From VRUE01 sp963702955 (lineage in GTDB: Bacteria; Actinomycetota; Thermoleophilia; Solirubrobacterales; 70-9): a stretch of 64,000 bases of DNA. A model generated the notes under the pieces. That model did not search any database, was not told the DNA's origin, and was given only the letters and a program-made list of their open reading frames with translations. Positions 1-8,393 of this stretch are shown piece by piece. Each line of letters opens with the position of its first letter. Position 1 is the stretch's first letter. The position numbers were made by a program, and so were the translations under genes. The DNA is taken from assembly GCA_963702955.1 (NCBI GenBank), contig OY969774.1:1922001-1986000 (forward strand), in the 5' to 3' direction.

Positions 1-1803
1 TTTGGCGCGGCGGATGTAGCTCTGCCAGCGGCTCTTGTTCAGCTTGCGCGTCTCCCCGCTGGCGTCGCGCAGCTCGAAGTCCTCGAGCTTGTCGCGCAGC
101 AGCAGCTCTTCCAGTTCGGACTCGCGCTCCAGGTAGGTCTCCTGGTTGCCCTGCTTGACCCGGTAGAGCGGCGGTTTGGCGATGTAGACGTAGCCGGCGT
201 CGATCAGCTCCGGCATCTGCCGGTAGAGGAAGGTGAGGATCAGGGTGCGGATGTGGGCGCCGTCGACGTCGGCGTCCGTCGCCATGACGATTTTGTGGTA
301 CCTGGCGTCCTCGAGGTTGAACTCTTCGTGGACGCCGGTGCCGATCGCCGTGATCAGCGCCTGCACCTCGTTGTTGGCGAGGACCTTGTCGATCCGGTTC
401 TTCTCGACGTTGATGATCTTGCCGCGCAGCGGCAGCACCGCCTGCGTGTTGCGGTCGCGCGCCTGCTTGGCCGAGCCGCCGGCGGAGTCGCCCTCGACGA
501 CGAAGATCTCGGCGTCGCGGGGGTCCTTGACCGTGCAGTCGGCGAGCTTGCCGGGCAGGGTCGAGTTCTCCAGCGCCGACTTGCGGCGGGTCAGGTCGCG
601 CGCCTTGCGGGCGGCGTCGCGAGCGCGGGAAGCGTCGATCGCCTTGACGATGATCCGCCGCGCGTCGCCCGGGTTCTCCTCGAGGAACTCGGCCAGCTTG
701 CGGTTGACCGTCTCCTCGACCAGCCCGCGGATCGGCGGGTTGCCGAGTTTGGTCTTGGTCTGGCCCTCGAACTGCGGGTCGTGCAGCTTGACCGAGATCA
801 CCGCGGTAAGCCCCTCGCGCACATCCTCGCCGCCGAGGTTGTCGTCTTTCTCTTTCAGCAGCCCTTTGCCGCGCGCGTAGGCGTTCAGGGTGCGGGTCAG
901 CGCCGAGCGGAAGCCGGAGAGGTGCGAGCCGCCCTCGTGGGTGTTGATGTTGTTGGCGAAGCTGAAGATCGATTCCTGGTAGGAGGCGTTCCACTGCATC
1001 GCCACCTCGACCTGGCCCTCGTCCTCCTCGCCTTCGAAGAAGATCGTCTTGCGGTGGAGGACGTCCTTGTTCTCGTTCAGGTGACGAACGAAGTCCTCGA
1101 TGCCACCCTCGTACTGGAAGCTGACGCTGTTCGTCTGGCCGCGCTCGTCGACCAGCTCGATCTTCAGGCCGCGGGTCAGGAAGGCCGTCTCGCGCAGGCG
1201 CTCGGCCAGCGTCTGGAAGTCGAACTCGACCTCTTCGAAGATCTCCGGGTCGGGCTGGAAGGTCAGCTTCGTGCCGGTCGCCTTCGTCGCCTCACCCGCG
1301 GTCAGGTCCCCCTGCGGCTTGCCGCGCTCGTAGTCCTGCTCCCAGACGTGGCCGTCGCGGCTGATCCGCAGGTTGAGCCGCTCGGAGAGGGCGTTGACGA
1401 CGGAGACGCCGACCCCGTGCAGGCCGCCCGAGACTTTGTAGCCGCCGCCGTCGCCGAACTTGCCGCCGGCGTGGAGGGTGGTCAGCACGACCTCGGCCGC
1501 CGGCCGCTTCTCCTTCTTCAGCTCTTCGACCGGGATGCCGCGGCCGTCGTCGGTGACGGTGCAGCTGTCGTCGGGGTGGAGCACGACGCGGACTTCGCTG
1601 CAGTGGCCGGCGAGCGCCTCGTCGACCGAGTTGTCGACGACCTCGTAGACGAGGTGGTGGAGGCCGCGCGGCCCGGTCGAGCCGATGTACATGCCGGGGC
1701 GCTTGCGGACCGCTTCCAGGCCCTCGAGGACGGTGATGTCCTTGGCGCCGTAGGAGTCCGACGAGGCCTTGCCGGAGTCGCCGCTCTTGTTCGTCTTAGG
1801 CAA
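1..1803 (-). CDS. gyrB: DNA gyrase subunit B, partial (runs off the left edge)
   Basis: ATP-driving subunit of DNA gyrase, which introduces negative supercoils with GyrA. The visible 601 residues start at a TTG (1803-1801) that directly follows an in-frame TAA and has a GGAAGGGA ribosome site upstream. The GHKL ATPase is at the N-terminus: EVVDNSVDEA at about 54-63, then DDGRGIP, then GGLHGVGVSVVNALS. The transducer follows, then TOPRIM with EGDSAGGSAKQARD at about 435 and DADVDGAH near 508. The C-terminal end lies outside the window. It is the last gene of the minus-strand dnaA-dnaN-recF-DUF721-gyrB block, but is separated from DUF721 by a 163-bp leader with a terminator-like hairpin. Identification is secure. 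Confidence 0.97.
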   Translation of the reverse strand, partial: MPKTNKSGDSGKASSDSYGAKDITVLEGLEAVRKRPGMYIGSTGPRGLHHLVYEVVDNSVDEALAGHCSEVRVVLHPDDSCTVTDDGRGIPVEELKKEKRPAAEVVLTTLHAGGKFGDGGGYKVSGGLHGVGVSVVNALSERLNLRISRDGHVWEQDYERGKPQGDLTAGEATKATGTKLTFQPDPEIFEEVEFDFQTLAERLRETAFLTRGLKIELVDERGQTNSVSFQYEGGIEDFVRHLNENKDVLHRKTIFFEGEEDEGQVEVAMQWNASYQESIFSFANNINTHEGGSHLSGFRSALTRTLNAYARGKGLLKEKDDNLGGEDVREGLTAVISVKLHDPQFEGQTKTKLGNPPIRGLVEETVNRKLAEFLEENPGDARRIIVKAIDASRARDAARKARDLTRRKSALENSTLPGKLADCTVKDPRDAEIFVVEGDSAGGSAKQARDRNTQAVLPLRGKIINVEKNRIDKVLANNEVQALITAIGTGVHEEFNLEDARYHKIVMATDADVDGAHIRTLILTFLYRQMPELIDAGYVYIAKPPLYRVKQGNQETYLERESELEELLLRDKLEDFELRDASGETRKLNKSRWQSYIRRAK

Positions 1804-1825
1804 TTAGTCCCTTCCGGATTTCAGC

Positions 1826-1867
1826 AAAAACCCCGACCGCCTGGCAAACCTCCGCGCCGGATCGGGG
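1826..1867 (-). terminator. Terminator or attenuator hairpin in the gyrB leader
   Basis: On the minus strand a CCCCGA...TCGGGG stem, with partial extension by CCG/CGG, is followed at once by TTTTT (1830-1826). This is the layout of an intrinsic terminator. It sits about 23 nt upstream of the gyrB start and about 100 nt after the DUF721 stop, so it could end recF-operon transcripts or attenuate gyrB. The stem is short and imperfect. Confidence 0.5.
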
Positions 1868-1966
1868 CGAAAACACGAGTTGACATAAGGATACCAGTTC
1901 GACCCCCTACAAAGCCCGCCCGCAAATTAAGAAATCCCTGCAAACCACGCAAAAAGGTGACCAGGG

Positions 1967-2262
1967 TCAGGCATCTTTCGCACGAAACCGCAAACTCGCG
2001 GGCGCCTGCCCCCCGAGTCGCTCGCGCAGGCGCTCCAGAAGCTGCCCCTGCATCAGGTCCAGCTCCTCCGCCCAGACCGGGTCCGAGCACTCGACGACGA
2101 CGGCCCCCTCCCGTTCGGAGACCGGCTGCGCCGCGGCCGCGACCCGCTCGCCGACCGCTTCCGCCCAAGCCGCCTGAACAGCCGCCAGCGGGGTCTTCGG
2201 CGCCGCCCGGTCGAGCGCCGCGCGCAGCCCGGTCGAGGCCGGGCGGGGAGCGCGTCGCCGGC

Positions 2263-2266
<4 letters not shown>
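1967..2266 (-). CDS. DUF721 family protein (DciA-like)
   Basis: Small 99-residue protein of the DUF721 family, found between recF and gyrB in many actinobacteria. Family members related to DciA act in loading the replicative helicase; the role here is inferred from family and position. The ATG at 2266 overlaps the recF stop by 4 bp (ATGA), so it is probably translated by coupling to recF. The central conserved part (W34-E40, then VVVECSDPVWAEELDLMQ) matches the family KH-like fold. The protein is basic at the N-terminus. The window also holds a DnaC-like loader gene (54.7 kb), so two loader-type proteins may coexist. Confidence 0.85.
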
Positions 2267-3354
<1,088 letters not shown>

Positions 3355-3364
3355 GCCCGCTCCC

Positions 3365-4471
3365 CTAGACGTTGAGGCGGATCGGCATCACGAGGTAGCG
3401 GAAGTCTTCGTTGTCGACCGGCTGCAGCAGGCCCGGCCGCAGCGGCGAGATCAGCCGCAGCATCACCTCGTCGCCGACGACGCTTTCGATCCCCTCGCGG
3501 AGGAACTCGGGGTTGAAGCCGATCTCCAGCGGCTCCCCCTCGAAGGCCGCCGGCATCGTCTCCTCCGCGTCGCCGACGTCGGGGGTCGAGGCGGAGACCT
3601 TCAGCTCGCCCGGCGAGAAGGAGAGCCGCAGCGGCGCGTTGCGCTGCGCCAGCTGGCTGACCCGGCGGACCACCTCCAGCAGCTCGGGTCGAGGCAACCG
3701 CACGTCGTGCTCGTAGGACTCCGGCAGGAGCTGTCGAAAGTTGGGGAACTGGCCGTCGATCAGCCTCGTGTTGAGGAGGATGGCCCCTGCCTCGAAGACG
3801 GCCTGGTTGGGCAGCAGGCCGACCGCGACCTCGCCGATCCCGCCGGCGGCGACTATTCGGCCCAGCTCGCGCAGGGCGCGGGCGGGGATGTTCGCCTCCA
3901 GCTCGCCGCCGATCGCGCTCTCGAGCTCGGTCCGCTTCACCGCCAGCCGGTAGGAGTCGGTGGCGACCATCGTCATCTCCTCCCCGGCGGCGCTGACCAG
4001 GACGCCGGTCAGCACCGGCCGCATGTCGTCGCGCGAGGCGGCGCGGGCGACCAAGTCGACCGTCTCCGCCAGGGCGGGGGCGGGGATCTTCAGCGGCTCG
4101 GAGCCCTGCTCGGGCAGCTTCGGGAAGTCCTCCGCCGGCAGCACCCGCAGGTGAAAGCTGGAGCCGGCGCTGCGGATCTCGACGTCGCGCTCGGCCTCGC
4201 GCAGCTCGATCTCCACGCTCGCCTCGCCCAGCGAGCGGGCGAGCTCGGAGAGCAGCCTGCCCGGCAGCAGAGCCGTGCCGGCGCTGGACACGTCGGCCTC
4301 GAGCGCGGTCCGCAACCCCATCTCACCGTCGGTGGCCGCGAGGACGACGCCGTTGTCGTCCGCCGTCAGGAGAATTCCCGAGAGCGCCTGCGTCGCGGCG
4401 CGGGTGGAAACGGCGCGGGAAACGACCGAGAGCTTCGAGACGAGCTCTTCGCGTTTGATGGTCAGCTTCAA
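3365..4471 (-). CDS. dnaN: DNA polymerase III sliding clamp (beta subunit)
   Basis: Ring-shaped processivity clamp of the replicative polymerase. I chose the TTG at 4471, which gives 368 residues starting M-KLTIKREELVSKL, the typical clamp N-terminus, with AGAGGGAAG upstream. An in-frame ATG at 4525 would add 18 residues without homology-like sequence. The three clamp domains follow in order, and the C-terminus (YLVMPIRLNV) is the typical clamp ending (Y-x-x-M-P-x-R/M). It lies between dnaA and recF on the same strand. Confidence 0.96.
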   Translation of the reverse strand: MKLTIKREELVSKLSVVSRAVSTRAATQALSGILLTADDNGVVLAATDGEMGLRTALEADVSSAGTALLPGRLLSELARSLGEASVEIELREAERDVEIRSAGSSFHLRVLPAEDFPKLPEQGSEPLKIPAPALAETVDLVARAASRDDMRPVLTGVLVSAAGEEMTMVATDSYRLAVKRTELESAIGGELEANIPARALRELGRIVAAGGIGEVAVGLLPNQAVFEAGAILLNTRLIDGQFPNFRQLLPESYEHDVRLPRPELLEVVRRVSQLAQRNAPLRLSFSPGELKVSASTPDVGDAEETMPAAFEGEPLEIGFNPEFLREGIESVVGDEVMLRLISPLRPGLLQPVDNEDFRYLVMPIRLNV

Positions 4472-4640
4472 ATGAGTGCTTCCCTCTTGAGTTGGATTAG
4501 TTCCTGTGGAAACTGCCAGGGGCATGCGAATTCGGCCTGATCATGCGAATTTTCGGCTGTGGACTGCGTGTGGGAAAGCACCGATTCTTACAGTCCCGTC
4601 GGCTGTCAGCCATGATCGTCGGCGGGACTGTGGATTGCGG
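4472..4640. other. Candidate chromosomal origin (oriC) segment between dnaN and dnaA
   Basis: The dnaA-dnaN spacer and the first bases inside dnaA hold four sequences close to DnaA boxes, read on the minus strand: GTTTCCACA (4513-4505), CAGTCCACA (4566-4558), TTTCCCACA (4577-4569) and CAATCCACA (near 4628). The ten-base repeat CATGCGAATT occurs twice about 18 bp apart (about 4523 and 4541) in the most AT-rich part. None is a perfect TTATCCACA or TTGTCCACA box. The location is the usual one for actinobacterial origins. Confidence 0.5.
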
Positions 4641-5961
4641 AGCGCAGCTCGGCGACTCGGGCGGCGAAGGCGGGATCGGTGGCAAGGCCTGCCTCGGCTC
4701 GCCGCAGGGAGTTGAGCACGGTGGAGTGGTCGCGGCCGCCGTAGAGGCGGCCGATCTGCGGCAGCGAGAGGTCGGTGGACTCGCGGGTGAGGAGGATCGC
4801 CACCTGCCTGGCCCGCAGCGGGGTGGCGGCGCGGCTGCCGCCGACGAGCTCGGCGCGGGAGATCCCGAAGGCGGTCGCGACCCGCTCCTGGATCGCTTCC
4901 ACAGCGGTCGGCTGGACCCGCTTCTGGCCGTGGGGGATCAGCTCGGCGATCAGCTCGGCGCTGAGCGGCTTGGCGGTCAGCGAGGCGTGGGCGATCACCT
5001 TGGTGAGGGCACCGTGGAGGCGGCGCACGTTGGCGTCGATCCTCTGTGCCAGCTCGGAGAGCGCGTCGTGGTCGGCCGCCTCGATCCCCGCCTCGCGGGC
5101 GAGTCGCTGCAGGACGGTCATCCGGGTCGGGAGATCGGGCGGGTCGACCGGAATCGTCAGCCCCCACTCGAAGCGGTCGCGCAGGCGCGAGGCGAGGGTC
5201 GAAAGCTCGCTCGGCAGCCGGTCGGCGGAGAGGACCAGCTGGCTGCCGCCCTCATAGAGGGCGTTGAAGGTGTGGAAGAACTCCTCTTCGGTGTGCTGCT
5301 TGCCCTGCAGGAACTGGACGTCGTCGACGAGGAGGACGTCGAGGTCGCGATAGCGGGCCTTGAAGCCCTCCGAGCCGCTCGAACGCAGCGCGCCGACGAA
5401 CTCGTTGGTGAAGCCCTCGGCGGTCGTGTAGCGGACGTTGAGTCCGGGAGCGTTGGCCTGCAGGTAGTTGGCGATCGCGCCCAGCAGGTGCGTCTTGCCG
5501 AGCCCGGGCGGGCCGTGCAGGAAGAGCGGGTTATAGGCCTCGGACGGGGTCTCGGCGACGGCCAGGGCGGCGGCGTGGGCGATCCGGTTCCCCGCGCCGA
5601 TCACGAAGCGCTCGAAGCTGTAGTTGGGGTTGAGCTCGCCGCCGCGCCGGTCGCGTTCGACGCTCGGCAGGACGTCGGCCTCGGCAAAGGCGACCTCGCT
5701 CAGCGAGCCGCCGGCCTCGGCGAGAGCTTCGCGCAGCAGCGACGAGTAGCGACGCTCGACCCAGGTGCGGATCCCTTCGGGCGCCGTCAGATAGAGAGTC
5801 GTCTCACGCGCCCCGACGGCCCGCAGCGGCTCCAGCCAGATCCTGAAGGTCGACTCCGGCACGGCGCTCCGCAGACGCTGTCGGACGTCCTCCCAGAGGG
5901 CTTCGAAGTTCTGTCCGGAGAGTTCATCTGGCACCCGGCGAGCGACCATAGCGGCGGCCAT
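4606..5961 (-). CDS. dnaA: Chromosomal replication initiator protein DnaA
   Basis: AAA+ initiator that binds oriC and opens DNA. It has 451 residues. Domain I covers about 15-90 (WLEPL at 42-46), a short linker follows, and the AAA+ domain has Walker A GPPGLGKTH at 150-158 and Walker B VLLVDDVQF at about 209-217. Domain IV ends with the DNA-binding signature RDHSTVLN near 415. The linker (domain II) is very short compared with Streptomyces DnaA. The start ATG is at 5961; a second in-frame ATG lies four codons on. It is divergent from rpmH across about 100 bp. Confidence 0.97.
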   Translation of the reverse strand: MAAAMVARRVPDELSGQNFEALWEDVRQRLRSAVPESTFRIWLEPLRAVGARETTLYLTAPEGIRTWVERRYSSLLREALAEAGGSLSEVAFAEADVLPSVERDRRGGELNPNYSFERFVIGAGNRIAHAAALAVAETPSEAYNPLFLHGPPGLGKTHLLGAIANYLQANAPGLNVRYTTAEGFTNEFVGALRSSGSEGFKARYRDLDVLLVDDVQFLQGKQHTEEEFFHTFNALYEGGSQLVLSADRLPSELSTLASRLRDRFEWGLTIPVDPPDLPTRMTVLQRLAREAGIEAADHDALSELAQRIDANVRRLHGALTKVIAHASLTAKPLSAELIAELIPHGQKRVQPTAVEAIQERVATAFGISRAELVGGSRAATPLRARQVAILLTRESTDLSLPQIGRLYGGRDHSTVLNSLRRAEAGLATDPAFAARVAELRSAIHSPADDHG

Positions 5962-6022
5962 GAGGGCCGAGCCGAGGCGGGTCGCAAATCCCGAAGAAAG
6001 ATTCTCACCGTCCCCGGCGAGC

Positions 6023-6055
6023 TTGTCTTCGGGATCGGATGCGCGTCCGTATACT
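6023..6055 (+). promoter_or_regulatory. Probable rpmH promoter
   Basis: A TATACT -10 box lies at 6050-6055, 10 nt before the rpmH start. Possible -35 elements are TTCGGG (6028-6033, 16-bp spacer) or TTGTCT (6023-6028, 21 bp). The -10 match is good and the -35 is weak. The short spacing implies an almost leaderless rpmH transcript. Confidence 0.45.
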
Positions 6056-6065
6056 GCGACGCTCG

Positions 6066-6200
6066 ATGAAGCGGACCTACCAGCCCAAGCGGCGAAAGCG
6101 GGCCAAGACCCACGGCTTCCGGGCGAGGATGGCGACGCGCGGCGGCCGCGCGATCCTGAAGCGGCGGCGGCGCAAAGGGCGGAAGCGCCTCACTCCCTAG
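6066..6200 (+). CDS. rpmH: 50S ribosomal protein L34
   Basis: Very basic 44-residue ribosomal protein starting MKRTYQPKRRKR and ending KGRKRLTP. The TRGGRAILKRRRRKGRKRL segment is the L34 hallmark. It lies two bases before rnpA, as in most bacteria, and is divergent from dnaA. It is too short to be reported by many ORF filters but is unambiguous. Confidence 0.97.
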   Translation: MKRTYQPKRRKRAKTHGFRARMATRGGRAILKRRRRKGRKRLTP

Positions 6201-6202
6201 AG

Positions 6203-6568
6203 ATGCCGAAGCGACGCCGCCTTTCGCGCAGCGGCGAGTTCGACCGCGTCTACCGCGATGGCTCCTCACATGCGACCAGACACCTGGTGCTCTACAGCTT
6301 CCCCCGCAAGGATGAGGAGGAGCGCGACGTGCGCCTCGGAGTCTCGGTGAGCCGCAAGGTCGGCGGCGCCGTCAACCGCAACCGCGTCAAGCGGACGCTG
6401 CGCGAGGCGTTCTGGGCGCTCGACGACCGGCTTCCCCCCCGGCACGACTTCGTCATCGTCGCCCGTCCCGAAATCGGAGCCCTGATCGAGCGCGAGGGCG
6501 CCGACGGCGCTCGCAAGAGCATCGAAGAGGCGCTCGCCGGCGGCTCGAGCGGAGGGCGTTCCACGTGA
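6203..6568 (+). CDS. rnpA: Ribonuclease P protein component
   Basis: Protein subunit of RNase P, which helps the RNA subunit cleave tRNA 5' leaders. The 121 residues start MPKRRRLSRSGEFDRVYRDG at an ATG (6203) directly after the rpmH stop. The conserved RNR helix, AVNRNRVKRTLREAF, lies at about 56-70. The stop overlaps the yidD GTG start by 4 bp, and a parS-like palindrome spans that junction. Confidence 0.96.
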   Translation: MPKRRRLSRSGEFDRVYRDGSSHATRHLVLYSFPRKDEEERDVRLGVSVSRKVGGAVNRNRVKRTLREAFWALDDRLPPRHDFVIVARPEIGALIEREGADGARKSIEEALAGGSSGGRST

Positions 6569-6572
6569 AACG
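6557..6572. promoter_or_regulatory. parS-like centromere site
   Basis: The 16-mer CGTTCCACGTGAAACG matches the bacterial parS consensus TGTTNCACGTGAAACA at every position except the two symmetric outer bases. It is a near-perfect palindrome, lies at the rnpA stop/yidD start junction, and is about 3 kb from parAB in the same window. ParB (9824-10696) is the expected binder. Confidence 0.85.
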
Positions 6573-6840
6573 GCTCCTGCTGGCGCCGATCGCCGCCTAC
6601 CAGCGCTGGGTCTCGCCTTCGCTGCCGCGCCGCTGCCGCTACGAGCCGAGCTGTTCGGAGTACGCGACGCAGTCGATCCGCCGCTTCGGGCTGCGCGGCG
6701 TCCTCCTCGCCGTATGGCGCCTGCTGCGCTGCAACCCGTTCAGCCACGGCGGCTTCGATCCGGTCCCCGACCGCTTCACCCTGAGGGTGGGCCCGGTCAA
6801 CCCGAGCGAGTACCACCGGCACCGTGAGGCACGCACGTGA
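6565..6840 (+). CDS. yidD: Membrane protein insertion efficiency factor YidD
   Basis: Small (91-residue) membrane-associated protein that assists YidC-dependent insertion. The start is GTG at 6565, overlapping the rnpA stop by 4 bp. The family signature is seen: CRYEPSCSEYA at about 25-35, then a later Cys, and HGGFDPVPD near 67. It overlaps the following yidC start by 4 bp (GTGA). Confidence 0.95.
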   Translation: MKRLLLAPIAAYQRWVSPSLPRRCRYEPSCSEYATQSIRRFGLRGVLLAVWRLLRCNPFSHGGFDPVPDRFTLRVGPVNPSEYHRHREART

Positions 6841-7589
6841 TCCCCACCGCCAACCTCCTGCAGCCGCTGATCGACGTCGCCAACGGGGTCCTGCAGTTCT
6901 TCCACGACAACGCCGGCCTCAGCTGGGGCGGCTCGATCATCGCGCTGACGATCTGCGCCCGCGCCCTGCTGATCCCGCTGACCTACAAATCGCTCAAAGG
7001 CATGCGCGCGATGCAGGCGCTGCAGCCGCGGATCAAAGAAATCCAGGCGAAATACAAGAACGACAAACAGCGCATGCAGCAGGAGATGATGGCGTTCTAC
7101 AAAGAGAACAAAGTCAACCCCTTCGCCTCCTGCATCCCGCTGGTCGCGCAGCTGCCGATCTTCATCACCCTCTTCTACGTCCTCCGGCACGAGCTGCCGA
7201 GCGACATCGGCTGCGAAGCGGGGCACTGCGGCAGCCAGGCGTCGTTCCTCTTCATCCACGACCTGACCGCGAAGGCGACCGGCGCGGAACTGATCGTCCT
7301 GCTGGTCCTCTACGTCGGCACGCAGCTGATCTCCGGCCTGGTGATGTCGGTCACCGCCGACAAAAGCCAACGCACGATGATGATGGTGCTGCCGTTCATC
7401 TTCGTCCCCTTCGTGATCAGCTTCCCGGCCGGCCTCGTCCTCTACTGGATCACGACCAACTTCTGGACGATCGGACAGCAGTACACGATCCAGCGCCTGA
7501 TCCCGGCTCCCCAGGTAGCCACTCCGGAGGAAGTGGCGGCAGCCAAACCGCCCCCTCCACCGCCCAAGAAGAAGAAGCGGCGCAGATAG
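6837..7589 (+). CDS. yidC: Membrane protein insertase YidC/Oxa1
   Basis: Oxa1-type insertase for inner-membrane proteins, acting alone or with Sec. The 250-residue form lacks the large periplasmic domain, as expected in Gram-positive-type bacteria. Membrane segments lie near 24-45, 98-120 (CIPLVAQLPIFITLFY), 145-170 and 185-215. The conserved positively charged residue after the first segment is in CARALLIPLTYKSLKG. The tail is PPPPPPKKKKRRR, a basic C-terminus typical for ribosome contact. The GTG start overlaps the yidD stop. Confidence 0.96.
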   Translation: MIPTANLLQPLIDVANGVLQFFHDNAGLSWGGSIIALTICARALLIPLTYKSLKGMRAMQALQPRIKEIQAKYKNDKQRMQQEMMAFYKENKVNPFASCIPLVAQLPIFITLFYVLRHELPSDIGCEAGHCGSQASFLFIHDLTAKATGAELIVLLVLYVGTQLISGLVMSVTADKSQRTMMMVLPFIFVPFVISFPAGLVLYWITTNFWTIGQQYTIQRLIPAPQVATPEEVAAAKPPPPPPKKKKRRR

Positions 7590-7591
7590 GA

Positions 7592-7734
7592 CAAGCGCCA
7601 GGGAGACACCCCCGGAAGTGCCTATGTTCGCTTCGCTGGCGCTCCGCTCACCAATGAGGAGCCGCTTCGCGGCTGGAATCACTCTGCGGCGCCCGCTTCG
7701 CGAGGCACTTCCGGGGGTGTCTCCCTGGCGCTTG
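7592..7734. repeat. Long inverted repeat between yidC and jag (32-bp perfect arms)
   Basis: Arms at 7592-7623 and 7703-7734 are exact reverse complements (32 bp) around a 79-nt loop. The loop itself has short GC-rich repeats such as GCCGCTTCGCGGC. The left arm starts three bases after the yidC stop. No T-run follows, so it is not a classical intrinsic terminator. Confidence 0.9.
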
Positions 7735-7797
7735 AGCGCACTGCGTCTCCCGCGAACGTAGGTACCACCGGCTTCCAAGCTGGAATAGGCTGCGTCT

Positions 7798-8280
7798 GTG
7801 AGCGCTGACGGGGATTGGCCGGAGGAGCCTGCTGAGCGGGTCAAGGAGCTTGTCGAGGCTGTGCTCGACGGGCTCGACCTGGAGGGCGTGGTCGAGATCA
7901 GCGAGGACGAGGAGCGGATCGACGCTGTGGTGGTCGGGGAGGACGACTACGGATTGCTGATCGGCAAACGCGGGCAGACGATCGACGCGGTGCAGCTGCT
8001 CTGCTACCAGGCGGCTTTTCGCGGGATGAGGGATCGGAAGCGGGTCGTGCTGGATGCGTCGGGATATCGCGAGCGGCGGCGGGAGCTGCTGACCGGCCGG
8101 GCCGATCGTGCGGCCGAACAGGCGCTGGAGAACAACGCCAGCGTCGAGATGGACCCGATGAGCGCCCAGGAACGGCGGGTCGTCCACGAGCATCTGAAAG
8201 AGCGGGCGGGGATCGAGACCTTCAGCGAAGGGGACGAGCCCCGGCGTTGCGTGATCGTTGCTCCTTTGGTGTCGGAGTAG
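7798..8280 (+). CDS. jag: Jag/SpoIIIJ-associated RNA-binding protein (KH-R3H, also called KhpB)
   Basis: Single-strand nucleic-acid-binding protein usually encoded after yidC. The 160 residues hold a KH domain with GKRG at 56-59 followed by TIDAVQLL, and a C-terminal R3H domain (ERRVVHEHLKE onward, about 125-158). The N-terminal Jag-N domain of Bacillus is absent; the protein starts almost at the KH domain. The start GTG at 7798 is the only reasonable one. Its TAG stop abuts palindromic element A. Confidence 0.93.
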   Translation: MSADGDWPEEPAERVKELVEAVLDGLDLEGVVEISEDEERIDAVVVGEDDYGLLIGKRGQTIDAVQLLCYQAAFRGMRDRKRVVLDASGYRERRRELLTGRADRAAEQALENNASVEMDPMSAQERRVVHEHLKERAGIETFSEGDEPRRCVIVAPLVSE

Positions 8281-8393
8281 GCCCGACGGGGGCAGGGGTT
8301 CCGCTTAACTTTTTTTGAAGACAGGGTGAGGCCGTCCGAGATGGGCCCCGCAAAAAAAGTACAAGACGCTCCACCCCTGCCCCCGTCGGGCCT
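8279..8393. repeat. Palindromic element, copy A (115 bp)
   Basis: Perfect 21-bp arms at 8279-8299 and 8373-8393 enclose a 73-nt core. The core begins TCCGCTTAACTTTTTTT and ends AAAAAAAGTACAAGACGCTCC, so the arms continue into an imperfect inner stem with asymmetric boxes (CTTAACTTTT against CTTGTACTTTT). The same architecture recurs at 26179-26293 and 62084-62192. The left arm begins inside the jag stop codon and the right arm overlaps the uncertain 5' end of rsmG. Confidence 0.85.
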
